From JAJRXC01 sp047639555 (lineage in GTDB: Bacteria; Actinomycetota; Acidimicrobiia; Acidimicrobiales; Aldehydirespiratoraceae), in the NCBI GenBank assembly GCA_047639555.1, contig JBLIOE010000008.1, positions 1-64,000 of the forward strand: a stretch of DNA of 64,000 bases, given 5' to 3'. The notes under the pieces were generated by a model. It was not told where the DNA came from, did no database searches, and saw only the letters and a program-made list of their open reading frames with translations. The position numbers and the translations under genes are program-made. Below are positions 36,562-44,183 of this stretch, in pieces; the first letter of the stretch is position 1, and the number at the start of each line of letters is the position of its first letter.

Positions 36562-36791
36562 TGCAGCGACTCCACTGCGATCATTGCGGCCCGCGTGCGC
36601 TCGAAGAGTGGGTGCACGGCGAGATCTTCGAGGTGCCCGACCAACTCGTCGACGCCGACGATCGAGACATCGATCGCGCCTACATGCACAACAACACTGC
36701 CGGCCTCATCGTGGAGGCGTGGTTCCATCTCTATGGCTGTCGCCGGTGGCAGACGTTCCGGCGAGACACGATGACCGACCTGTTCGTTTGA
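36561..36791 (+). CDS. soxD: Sarcosine oxidase delta subunit
   Basis: 76 aa. Zinc-ribbon-like delta subunit: CDHCGPRALEEWVHGE at the N-terminus with a CxxC pair, then YMHNNTAGLIVEAWFHLYGC and RRWQTFRRDTMTDLF, all matching SoxD landmarks (the second zinc ligand pair would include the His and Cys of FHLYGC). Last gene of the operon; the ATG overlaps the soxB stop by one base. Confidence 0.9.
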   Translation: MQRLHCDHCGPRALEEWVHGEIFEVPDQLVDADDRDIDRAYMHNNTAGLIVEAWFHLYGCRRWQTFRRDTMTDLFV

Positions 36792-36802
36792 ACGAGCCCG
36801 AA

Positions 36803-37957
36803 TTAGGGGGCGTTCATCGCATCGACGACGGCGAGGGTGTCGCCGAGATCCACGAAGTCAACGGTGATGAAGTTGGCCACCGTTGAGTGGAAGGTTTCGC
36901 ACTCGTTCACTCGATCGATCAGCAGCGGATTGTGGTTCACCTGATTGGCGAGCGTCGGCGAACCGAAGACGTTGGTGAGGAAGTGGTTGAGAATGAAGAG
37001 GTCGTTGCTCGGCGATCCACGCAAGTGGTTGCACGAGAAGTCGGCGGGCACGGAGTTCGAGAAGTGCGTCTCAAACGCGAGGTCCCACACGTCCATGAGC
37101 CAGGGGTAGGTCGGGTCGACATCGACGTCTTGCAGCACAATGAGTCGTTGGTCATTGTCGACCATCTCGCCCAGTGTCGGCCAGGTGCCGCCGGCGTATG
37201 TGTAGGCGTAAGCCGAGAGGCCGGCTTCGTCGAATGCGGCGGCCGTGAGTGAATGGCTGAGGTACGACTCGACGATCAGCGTGACAACCTCACCGGGGTT
37301 GGCGTCGAGAAACGCCCGGATCTCGTTGAGTCCCTCGATAAGTGGCTGGGATCCAATCGAGCAGAATGAGTGGCAGAGGTAGGGCGTGTCGGGATCGACA
37401 TCCGGTACCTGCACGAGTCCGATGCCGTTGAGGTCACCGGCTCGATACGTGTCGAGCATCAGCGCCCGTACTCCGGCCTCAAGCTGGGCGGGTACGTCGA
37501 GATTCTGATTGGGACCGGTCCACCCATCGGTGGCGTTGGACATGGCGTTGTGGGTAGTGGCGTAGTGGACGCTGTCATAGGCCTCGCCGCACAGGTGATG
37601 GCTGCCGTTGCAACCAGGGACTTCGAGCGTGACGAACTCGGCGACGTAGGTGCTCCAGTCGGTTGCCCCCACGAGCATCTGGTGATCGCCGGGAGCCAAC
37701 GATGTGGCATCGACGGAGAACTCATACGGCGCGGTGTTGTCAACAAGCGCGGGAGCATTGACCCCGTGGGGATGGATACGCACAGTGGAGGGTGTGAAGT
37801 TTTGGGCGGTGACTTCGAGATCGATAGTGCCGGCCGTAGCCGACCAGTCGGCCGTGACGGTGATGCTTGGGACCGGCTCGCCCGGAAGCGGCACCGGCCA
37901 GACACAGGCAGAGGCGAACAGGCAGACAGCGACAGCGGGGAGTAAGCGGCGGATCAT
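36803..37957 (-). CDS. Secreted lipoprotein with PI-PLC-X-like domain
   Basis: 384 aa from ATG 37957, preceded by GAGG. Signal peptide MIRRLLPAVAVCLFASAC with a probable lipidated Cys18. An Ig-like beta domain (about 30-120) precedes a phosphodiesterase domain resembling PI-specific phospholipase C X: HYATTHNAMSN contains the first catalytic His, followed by GVRALMLDTY and the second His in LCHSFC. Such proteins in actinobacteria are extracellular; substrate unknown. Convergent with soxD, 11 nt apart. Confidence 0.8.
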   Translation of the reverse strand: MIRRLLPAVAVCLFASACVWPVPLPGEPVPSITVTADWSATAGTIDLEVTAQNFTPSTVRIHPHGVNAPALVDNTAPYEFSVDATSLAPGDHQMLVGATDWSTYVAEFVTLEVPGCNGSHHLCGEAYDSVHYATTHNAMSNATDGWTGPNQNLDVPAQLEAGVRALMLDTYRAGDLNGIGLVQVPDVDPDTPYLCHSFCSIGSQPLIEGLNEIRAFLDANPGEVVTLIVESYLSHSLTAAAFDEAGLSAYAYTYAGGTWPTLGEMVDNDQRLIVLQDVDVDPTYPWLMDVWDLAFETHFSNSVPADFSCNHLRGSPSNDLFILNHFLTNVFGSPTLANQVNHNPLLIDRVNECETFHSTVANFITVDFVDLGDTLAVVDAMNAP

Positions 37958-38074
37958 GACGGAACCTCGTGACGGTTCTCGACACACGAAACGAACACCA
38001 TCTTGTCTCGGATGAAGAAGGTCGGCATGCCGCGAGGTTACCTCTCTCCTAGTGGTCAGCACTAGGGTGCAGTC

Positions 38075-38521
38075 ATGGATAACGGCGACATCGTCGAAGA
38101 CTTCGAACTCCTCGACCAACACGGATCATCGGTGCGACTTTCGAGCCTCGTCGCCGAAGGCCCCATCGTTTTGTTCTTCTATCCGAAGGCCATGACCCCT
38201 GGTTGAACGAAGGAAAGCTGCCATTTCCGCGACCTGCAGTCCGAGTTCAGTGAACTCGGAGCGCAGCGAGTGGGGATCAGCGCTGATCCGGTGGATCGGC
38301 AAAAGGAATTCGACGACAAGAACACCCTGGGTTTCCCGTTGCTGTCCGACCCCGACCGCGAGGTCTCGAAGGCGTTCGGTGTGAAACGGATGGGTCCGCT
38401 TCCGTCGAAGCGAGCAACCTTCGTGATTGGCACTGATCGACGTCTACTGAAGTCAATTCGCAGCGAGACCAACATGCTGCAACACGCCGACGAGGCGCTT
38501 GAGGTGCTGCGGGGCCTCTAG
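38075..38521 (+). CDS. Probable selenocysteine peroxiredoxin (BCP/AhpC-TSA family), in-frame UGA at codon 44
   Basis: The ORF from ATG 38075 to TAG 38521 is 149 codons with one in-frame TGA at 38204-38206. Reading it as U gives FFYPKAMTPGUTKESC, aligning U44 with the peroxidatic Cys of bacterioferritin-comigratory-protein peroxiredoxins (consensus TPGCTKE), and Cys49 with the resolving Cys. Downstream of UGA the frame stays fully family-like (FRDLQSEFSELGAQRVGISAD, FPLLSDPDREVSKAFGV) to a normal C-terminus, which argues against a decayed gene. Selenoprotein peroxiredoxins of this type are known. SelA/SelB/SelC are not in this window. A Trp-less nonsense mutation or sequencing error is the alternative. 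Confidence 0.8.
38207..38266 (+). promoter_or_regulatory. Candidate bacterial SECIS region after the UGA
   Basis: Two hairpins follow the UGA. The first is GGAAA (38212-38216), loop GCTGCCA, TTTCC (38224-38228), starting five nt after UGA. The second is TCCGAGTTC (38240-38248), loop AGT, GAACTCGGA (38252-38260), flanked by pairing CTGC and GCAG. Both loops have a G in the first two positions, as in bacterial SECIS elements. Only one need be real. Confidence 0.5.
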
Positions 38522-38534
38522 CGGCTCCCAGTTC

Positions 38535-39098
38535 CTACAGGTCGTCGAGCCAGGCTGGCGCTCGGTCGAGAATGAATTCGCCCACCCGGGCGCATCGGTC
38601 AAGCACGTCGCACAAGACTTCCTGACCAAGAAAGATCCGCGCCAGCGGCACTTCGACGCGGGCCAGGATGCTGATGGCACGCTCTGGCGCGTCGGTGACC
38701 GACGCGAATGAGTCGACGGCGCTCACCTCGAGCGGAAGATCGGTGCCGCCGATCCCGGCAAGGTCGGTGGCGAGCACCAGCAGGTCGGGCGCCTTGGGGA
38801 GTGTTGGGAGCGCAAAGCTCAGACTGATCGGCAACTTGATGTCGTCGGATGGTTCACCGGTTTCCCCGATCTGCATCACCTCGTCTTCGAAGTGGATCAG
38901 TGAGCGCGGGTCGACCTCGAGGGCGATGTGCATGTCGAGCGGACCGTCGCAAGCGCGATCGGGATGGAGATCAATTTCCCATGTCTGACGATTGGTGTAG
39001 GTCTCGATGAAGTGACGCTCATCGTGGACATGGAAGCCGTGTTCGGTGACGTGGTCCTTGAGGTCTGCTACGAAACCTTGAAGATCGATCACTGCCAT
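38535..39098 (-). CDS. Conserved hypothetical protein
   Basis: 187 aa from ATG 39098; the codons upstream of it do not look coding. No signal peptide or membrane helix. The N-terminal half is rich in His and acidic residues (GFHVHDERHFIETY, WEIDLHPDRACDGP). The middle contains SLSFALPTLPKAPDLLVLA. I do not recognise a family. It is convergent with the selenoprotein-like gene (13-bp gap) and divergent from the IMPase gene. Confidence 0.65.
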   Translation of the reverse strand: MAVIDLQGFVADLKDHVTEHGFHVHDERHFIETYTNRQTWEIDLHPDRACDGPLDMHIALEVDPRSLIHFEDEVMQIGETGEPSDDIKLPISLSFALPTLPKAPDLLVLATDLAGIGGTDLPLEVSAVDSFASVTDAPERAISILARVEVPLARIFLGQEVLCDVLDRCARVGEFILDRAPAWLDDL

Positions 39099-39180
39099 TG
39101 GCTCTAGCCTGCCACGGATCGGCCGGGAAACGTTACGCGAACAACGTGACCCAAGCGCTTCCACGTGATTCACTGCGGCC

Positions 39181-39924
39181 GTGACTGACGATGAGGTGCT
39201 TGCGGTTCTCCACGCTGCCGCCGATGCGGTCGTGGCCGCGTTCGCTGGCAAAGTTGAATGGGGGCCCTCGGGTCTTCGCGATGATCAATACGCATCCGAT
39301 CTAGTCGCCGACGCGGCAGTGTTGGCGGTGCTCGCCGAGGCCGGCATTCGAGCGCTGAGCGAGGAGAGCGGACTCGGGATGGGTGACGGTCCCGTGGCCG
39401 TTGTCGACCCGCTCGACGGCTCGACAAATGCTTCACTCGGGTTGCCGTGGTTCTGCACGAGCTTGTGTGTCGTCGACGACGACGGACCGTGGGTCGCCGT
39501 CGTCCACGACCATGGTGCCGGCCATCGTTATGCCGCGATCCGGGGCCGAGGTGCCACCCGCAACGGCGAACTATTGGCGCGGCGCCCGGCGATCGATTTG
39601 AGCGATGCGATCGTCGCGGTAAACGGCACCCCTCCACCCGACGCCGGTTGGGCCCAGTTCCGTTACATGGGTGCTTCCGCCCTCGACCTTTGCGCCGTGG
39701 CCGATGGCCGGTTTGCTGGATACGTCGATTTCGATGGCGGGCTCGGCGTATGGGATTACCTGGGTGCGCTCCTCATCTGTCGCGAGGTTGGAGTGGAGAT
39801 GCACGACGCAGCCGATCGCGAGCTTGTGGTCTTGGACCATACGGCTCGCCGTTCTCCCGCAGCCGGTCCGCCTGGCCTCGTCGCCGCGCTCCGCCGACTC
39901 CAGCCATCAATCCACACGGAGTAG
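39181..39924 (+). CDS. Inositol monophosphatase-family phosphatase
   Basis: 247 aa from GTG 39181. Mg-dependent, Li-sensitive phosphatase fold. Metal ligands in ALSEESG and VVDPLDGSTNAS, and the second acidic site GGLGVWDYLGALL. The family includes inositol-1-phosphatase, CysQ and histidinol-phosphatase; the sequence does not let me choose. It is followed 29 bp later by a lipoprotein gene with its own ribosome-binding site. Confidence 0.87.
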   Translation: MTDDEVLAVLHAAADAVVAAFAGKVEWGPSGLRDDQYASDLVADAAVLAVLAEAGIRALSEESGLGMGDGPVAVVDPLDGSTNASLGLPWFCTSLCVVDDDGPWVAVVHDHGAGHRYAAIRGRGATRNGELLARRPAIDLSDAIVAVNGTPPPDAGWAQFRYMGASALDLCAVADGRFAGYVDFDGGLGVWDYLGALLICREVGVEMHDAADRELVVLDHTARRSPAAGPPGLVAALRRLQPSIHTE

Positions 39925-39953
39925 CCTCGCCGCACCCCTTCGAAGGAGATTCG

Positions 39954-41288
39954 GTGCGCCGTCTGCTTGCTCTCACCCTGCTCACCCTTGCTCTTATTGC
40001 TGCTGCTTGTAGCAGCGACGCCGAACCCGTCGCTGATGCCGATTCGGCGCCTGCGCCGACGGTTGCGGCCGACGCGGAAGAAGTAGTAGCGGGCATGCCC
40101 GATGAGCCTGCGTTCGAGCGGCCCGACTACGCGGCCGAGGCCGCAGGGCTTGCGGTGGCGGCGAGCGATCGGGAACTGCCACCGGTCGCCCCGGAAGCAC
40201 CCATCGGCGCGTATGGCTACTCACGCTATGTCTTCTCCCAATCCGGAGACGACGTAGTGCCGTCGCTGATTGAAGGACCGCTTGGTTACCAAACCCGTTG
40301 TCAGGAAGAGGCGCAGGACTGTTCGTATCAGGAGCTGAAGGCTCTCCACGACAGCGGCGACGACGTGCCCAACTATCTCGGCATGGACCGCGAGACCCTG
40401 GGTGAGTTGGTGGACCAGCTCGATCGAGTCAACGTCGCAATCAGTGCTTACGCCGACATCGGTGACGCGTGTGCGGCGGGCTTCGCCAAGAGCACCAACC
40501 AAGTCGCCAACATGGGAATCCACATGATTGACAACGGTGCCAACGGCTTCGATCCGGACCGTCCCCAGATGGTGCTCTTCGCTCAGGAAGACGGCTTCGG
40601 TCTCGGGAGCAACGAGATCGGGCGCTGCCAGGGCGACGAGTGGACGGGTGAGCCCGGGTTCGTGCCGGTAGGAGCGGTGTTCAACATCAACCTCACTGAA
40701 GATCATCCCGACGGTTTCGCGGGGCCCATCGACAATTGGCACATCCACTACAACACCTGCATCGGCCGATCCGAACAGGCTGGTTCTTCGGTGGTGAACG
40801 ATCCCGAGTCGACCGACTCGGCGGAGGGCGCCCGATCGAGCACGACCCAACAGGCGTGCGCGGAGCGGGGCGGCCGCTTCCTGCCCGTCATTCCCAGCTG
40901 GATGATGCACGCTTATGTGGCCGAAGATTTTGATGCGCAATCCGGCGTGTTCTCGATGTTTAATCCGACAGTGTGGCCACTCTCGAATGCCGAGGCGCTG
41001 GCCGACGACCGAGTGGTGCAGCCATCCGACGATGTCGAGGCGGCGCCGATCATCAACTTCTCGTTTGGTGAGATCAACGTGGGTGTGGGCGAGACCGTTC
41101 GTTTCTCAAACTCCGATGCCGTTCCCCATACCGTCACCGCCGGATCGTTCCTGGAGCCGGATGACGAATTTGATTCTGGTGTGCTCGGCACCGGGCAGGC
41201 CTACGACCTGTCGTTCGATTTACCGGGTGACTATCAGCTCTTCTGCGTCCTCCATCCCGACATGGTCGGCACGGTGACCGTCGGGTGA
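39954..41288 (+). CDS. Lipoprotein with C-terminal cupredoxin (plastocyanin-like) domain
   Basis: About 444 aa from GTG 39954, preceded by GAAGGAGA. Signal peptide RRLLALTLLTLALIAAAC with lipidated Cys. A middle region of about 300 residues contains a possible metal site (DNWHIHYNTC and, further on, SWMMHAY). The last 85 residues are a type-1 copper domain with ligands His in AVPHTVTAG and Cys, His, Met in FCVLHPDM. Probably an exported electron carrier or oxidase-like protein. The function of the middle domain is unknown to me. GTGA overlap with the NUDIX gene. Confidence 0.82.
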   Translation: MRRLLALTLLTLALIAAACSSDAEPVADADSAPAPTVAADAEEVVAGMPDEPAFERPDYAAEAAGLAVAASDRELPPVAPEAPIGAYGYSRYVFSQSGDDVVPSLIEGPLGYQTRCQEEAQDCSYQELKALHDSGDDVPNYLGMDRETLGELVDQLDRVNVAISAYADIGDACAAGFAKSTNQVANMGIHMIDNGANGFDPDRPQMVLFAQEDGFGLGSNEIGRCQGDEWTGEPGFVPVGAVFNINLTEDHPDGFAGPIDNWHIHYNTCIGRSEQAGSSVVNDPESTDSAEGARSSTTQQACAERGGRFLPVIPSWMMHAYVAEDFDAQSGVFSMFNPTVWPLSNAEALADDRVVQPSDDVEAAPIINFSFGEINVGVGETVRFSNSDAVPHTVTAGSFLEPDDEFDSGVLGTGQAYDLSFDLPGDYQLFCVLHPDMVGTVTVG

Positions 41289-41815
41289 GCGGCGGCCCGA
41301 GCGCCCCACTCAAACGATTAGTCTTTCGCACCTTTGGTGCGCTGCCCAAGCCCGTTCGCCGCGGGCTCATCCGCACGATCCGTCCGTCGTGGACGGCCGG
41401 CGCGGTGGCGATCATTGAGCGTGACGATGGACGCTGGCTCTTCGTGAAGCCGATCTATCGGAAGGGCTGGACCTTGCCCGGTGGCCTGATCGACAAGGGC
41501 GAACATCCGTCGGTCACGGTTGTGCGAGAGATGGGTGAGGAGATCGGCGTCGCGGTAACAATTGTGGGCGAGCCGTGGACCATCCTCGACCCCGATTTCA
41601 ATCGGGTGGAGGTCGTGTATCGCGTGACACTCGACCCCGCCGTCGACCCCGACGAAATCGTCGTCACCACCGCTGAACTCTCCGATCTCGGCTGGTACGA
41701 CCCGGCCGATCCCCCTGCAATCGAAGATGAAACGACCGACGTGCTCGCTCTGGCGAAAGTAGTGGCGTCCGGCGGATCCACCGTCCGCATTCGGGGCGAC
41801 GTCAACAGCGCATAG
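41285..41815 (+). CDS. NUDIX hydrolase
   Basis: 176 aa from GTG 41285. The complete NUDIX box begins GLIDKGEHPSVTVVREMGEE and ends IGV, matching GX5EX7REUXEEXGU. It hydrolyses nucleoside diphosphates linked to another moiety; the substrate is not predictable. A basic, arginine-rich N-terminus precedes the domain. Translation is coupled to the cupredoxin lipoprotein upstream. Confidence 0.9.
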   Translation: MSGGPSAPLKRLVFRTFGALPKPVRRGLIRTIRPSWTAGAVAIIERDDGRWLFVKPIYRKGWTLPGGLIDKGEHPSVTVVREMGEEIGVAVTIVGEPWTILDPDFNRVEVVYRVTLDPAVDPDEIVVTTAELSDLGWYDPADPPAIEDETTDVLALAKVVASGGSTVRIRGDVNSA

Positions 41816-41850
41816 ACGGCGAGGTGTGCGCGGTAACGATCGACGGACGA

Positions 41851-41874
41851 CTACGCAAGCTCGTGCCCGCGTAG
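41851..41874. terminator. Possible stem-loop between convergent NUDIX and DUF4389 genes
   Basis: CTACGC (41851-41856) pairs with GCGTAG (41869-41874) across 12 nt. Short stem, no U tract; weak candidate. Confidence 0.25.
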
Positions 41875-41901
41875 CCGCCCATCGGAGCGTTCAAGCTGTG
41901 A

Positions 41902-42483
41902 CTAGTTCGTCTCGAACGGCGGGTATTCGTCGGTGAGAAGGCCGGCGTAAGCGCCAAGTCGCACGTTGACACCCATCGCGCCGACGACGAACTTGTGCAT
42001 GCCGGCTGGCCATTTACCGGTGAAGAGCACCGCGAAGAACGCAACGAACCACATGATCTGAGCGACAAAAAGAATCACCATCGCGAAGATCATTGCGGGG
42101 ATCGCCCAGAAGAACCGGAGCAACACGGTGAGGCGGTTGCGGCCTTCCAACGCCGGCTCATAGTCGACCCGCACCGGCTGTCCGCCGGGGTCGGCCGCGC
42201 TCATGGTGAAGTCAAACGGCGGATACTCGCCGTGCAAGAAGCCCATGTAAGCCGTCACGCGAACGTTGTAGCGGTTCGCCATGCACAGGTAGTTGGCGAT
42301 GCCCCCCGGCAGCTTTCCGGTGACCACGATTGCGATCCATCCGACGAACATCAGGACCGACGCCACGATTTGCACGATGTAGAGCGCGATCATGTGTGGA
42401 ATGGCCATGAACCACTGGACGAGCGGTCGCCAGTTGGCGACCTTCTCCGGTGCGACGATGGTGAATGTTGCTGGATATGTCAT
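41902..42483 (-). CDS. Tandem DUF4389 membrane protein
   Basis: 193 aa made of two DUF4389 halves. Each has a pair of membrane helices (WFMAIPHMIALYIVQIVASVL and FFWAIPAMIFAMVILFVAQIM) followed by an amphipathic segment and the signature YNVRVTAYMGFLHGEYPPF or VNVRLGAYAGLLTDEYPPF. The internal duplication is clear. No known function for the family. Single gene; 160 bp upstream separate it from the EEP lipoprotein gene, containing one small CGGGG-TTTGT-CCCCG hairpin. Confidence 0.9.
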   Translation of the reverse strand: MTYPATFTIVAPEKVANWRPLVQWFMAIPHMIALYIVQIVASVLMFVGWIAIVVTGKLPGGIANYLCMANRYNVRVTAYMGFLHGEYPPFDFTMSAADPGGQPVRVDYEPALEGRNRLTVLLRFFWAIPAMIFAMVILFVAQIMWFVAFFAVLFTGKWPAGMHKFVVGAMGVNVRLGAYAGLLTDEYPPFETN

Positions 42484-42642
42484 GTGCCCAACCCTTCAAT
42501 AGAGAGGCGCGGGGTTTGTCCCCGATGTGACATTAATCGTTCAGGTTCGTCCCTATGAGGGACACGTGGACCCTTACCGAACACGGCTCGATCGCCGTAC
42601 TGACGTTGCTCAATTCGATGCCGCAACCAGTGGTAGCCCCGA

Positions 42643-43605
42643 CTAGGTAGCCGCAAGCTCGAATCGGACACGAACAGGATCGTGGTCCGAGAGCGGTTCG
42701 CCGTCGTCACGGGTGAAGGTCGGTGCCTCGTTATTCCATTCGAGGGCGGCGATGGTGACCCCGTCGCCCGACCGATAGATCACCTTGTCGATGCGGTTGG
42801 GTTCGTCGCAGGCAAGTTCGGTGCAGGCATCGGTGAGGCCGGCGTCGGCCAGCAGACCGGCGAACTGGTCGGCGTCGGGGTCCCGGTCGAGGTGCAGGTT
42901 GAAGTCGCCGCCCACAATCACAGCCCGTCCGTCGGAGTTCTCCAGGATGTGGGCGGTGAGTTCGGCCACGTTCTCTTCCCGAATGCCGAAGTCCTCTCGG
43001 CCGGCGTCGAGGTGCAGGTTGTAGATGTCGACCTCTATGCCATCGGCAAAGGTCGTGGTGGCAACCGAGAAGCCCTTCAGCGAGAAGCAGTCGGCCGAGG
43101 CGATGCCGCAGGTGAGCCAACGCTGCCGTTCGACCGGGGTGAACGGATCGTGGCCGAAGCGGTTGAGGCCATCGCTGAGCAGGGCTGATGGCCGGTCAGC
43201 GTCGGTCCCTTGCGGAGCGGCGAGCGACTCGGACTGGTGGTCGAAGTCGGCCAGGTCCACCAGAATCTCGTGGTACGTCTCTTGCCCTGCGGCTGCATTC
43301 TCGGGTGTCAGCCATGACTCCTGAACGAGAACGAGGTCGTAGTTATTGAGTAGCGGCCCGATGAGCGGCGTGTTGGTCGCGGGCTCGCTGCCGGACAGCG
43401 CATCGGGAAGACCGGCAACGTTGTAGATCAACAGGTCGACCTGCACCGCAGGCGGGGGAGGAGCGGCAGTGCTCGGCGCCTCGGTTGTGGGGGCAAGGGT
43501 GGCGGGCGCAACGGTCGTCGTGGTTGCCGCCGACGTGTCGGTATCGGAGGACGAACAGGCCGCCGCGAGAATCACGAGAGCGAGGAGGGGAGTGAGGAGT
43601 TTCAT
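42643..43605 (-). CDS. Secreted endonuclease/exonuclease/phosphatase-family lipoprotein
   Basis: About 320 aa from ATG 43605. Lipoprotein signal MKLLTPLLALVILAAAC, Thr/Pro-rich linker, then an EEP domain: LIYNVAGLPDAL, VLVQESW (metal Glu), IYNLHLDAG, VIVGGDFNLHLD and LSDHDPVRV (catalytic His pair). Substrate could be nucleic acid, phosphoinositide or sphingomyelin-type lipids. Its ATG overlaps the stop of the thioesterase gene upstream. Confidence 0.87.
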   Translation of the reverse strand: MKLLTPLLALVILAAACSSSDTDTSAATTTTVAPATLAPTTEAPSTAAPPPPAVQVDLLIYNVAGLPDALSGSEPATNTPLIGPLLNNYDLVLVQESWLTPENAAAGQETYHEILVDLADFDHQSESLAAPQGTDADRPSALLSDGLNRFGHDPFTPVERQRWLTCGIASADCFSLKGFSVATTTFADGIEVDIYNLHLDAGREDFGIREENVAELTAHILENSDGRAVIVGGDFNLHLDRDPDADQFAGLLADAGLTDACTELACDEPNRIDKVIYRSGDGVTIAALEWNNEAPTFTRDDGEPLSDHDPVRVRFELAAT

Positions 43606-44009
43606 CGGGGGCTCAGAATCATTTGGGTGCAGCGGAATAGGGCCATAGTTCGCTCCGTCATTTCGTTCGTCACAAGTACATCCCACACATGGGTCTGGCG
43701 CCCAAGGTGCGTCGCCGTCGCGACACCGACGACTCGTTCCCCGATCTTGGCGCTCGAGAGGAAGTTCGTCTTGAGTTCGATCGTCGTGAAGCTGTGGCCT
43801 TCAGGAATGTTGTTGCCGCAGCCGGCAGCGCAAAGCGTGTCGGCCAGCGAGATGATCGCGGGCGCAAAGAGAAAGCCGGTCCCGGCGATCAGCTCGGGAG
43901 CAACATCGATATGCCCCTCGACTCGTTCGCCCTCGGCCTCGTCGAAGACAACCCCATGTAGCCCCGGGGCGAGGGGGCCAAAGAAGTCATTGAGTTGTTC
44001 GACGTCCAT
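43602..44009 (-). CDS. Hotdog-fold thioesterase (PaaI family)
   Basis: About 135 aa from ATG 44009 (an ATG at 44027 is possible). Hotdog signature: LADTLCAAGCGNNIPEG followed by FTTIELKTNFLSSAKIGERV, as in PaaI/YbgC-type acyl-CoA thioesterases. The conserved Asn/Asp catalytic region is LADTLCAAG. Acts on a CoA thioester in the cytosol; substrate unknown. Divergent from tRNA-Val and coupled to the EEP gene. Confidence 0.87.
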   Translation of the reverse strand: MDVEQLNDFFGPLAPGLHGVVFDEAEGERVEGHIDVAPELIAGTGFLFAPAIISLADTLCAAGCGNNIPEGHSFTTIELKTNFLSSAKIGERVVGVATATHLGRQTHVWDVLVTNEMTERTMALFRCTQMILSPR

Positions 44010-44074
44010 GCGCCGAGTCTGGTCCACGAATCCGAACGGTGCCCGTAGTTCGTCCCGCTAGCCTCTGCTCCGGC

Positions 44075-44148
44075 GGGCGTTTAGCTCAGTTGGTTAGAGC
44101 ACCTCTTTTACAAGGAGGGGGTCGGGGGTTCGAATCCCTCAACGCCCA
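44075..44148 (+). tRNA. tRNA-Val (TAC)
   Basis: Acceptor GGGCGTT pairs with AACGCCC; D-arm GCTC-AGTTGGTTA-GAGC; anticodon loop TTTACAA with TAC at 44109-44111 and stem CCTCT/GGAGG; T-loop TTCGAAT; discriminator A; CCA not encoded. Stem contacts are normal apart from one T-stem mismatch. Confidence 0.92.
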
Positions 44149-44180
44149 CGCCGTTCGCTTCGCTCACTAACGGAGTTTCG
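44145..44180 (+). repeat. 36-nt tRNA-trailing repeat, copy 2
   Basis: Begins with the CCCA end of tRNA-Val and differs from 30487-30522 at a single base. Here the right hairpin arm found in copy 1 is missing because the stop of the SnoaL gene follows at 44184. Confidence 0.85.
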
Positions 44181-44183
44181 TGA

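Noticed and set aside
38075..38521. Peroxiredoxin as a simple pseudogene
   Set aside because: The only defect is UGA exactly at the catalytic Cys codon, and the rest is intact; Sec is the simpler reading, though it needs confirmation.
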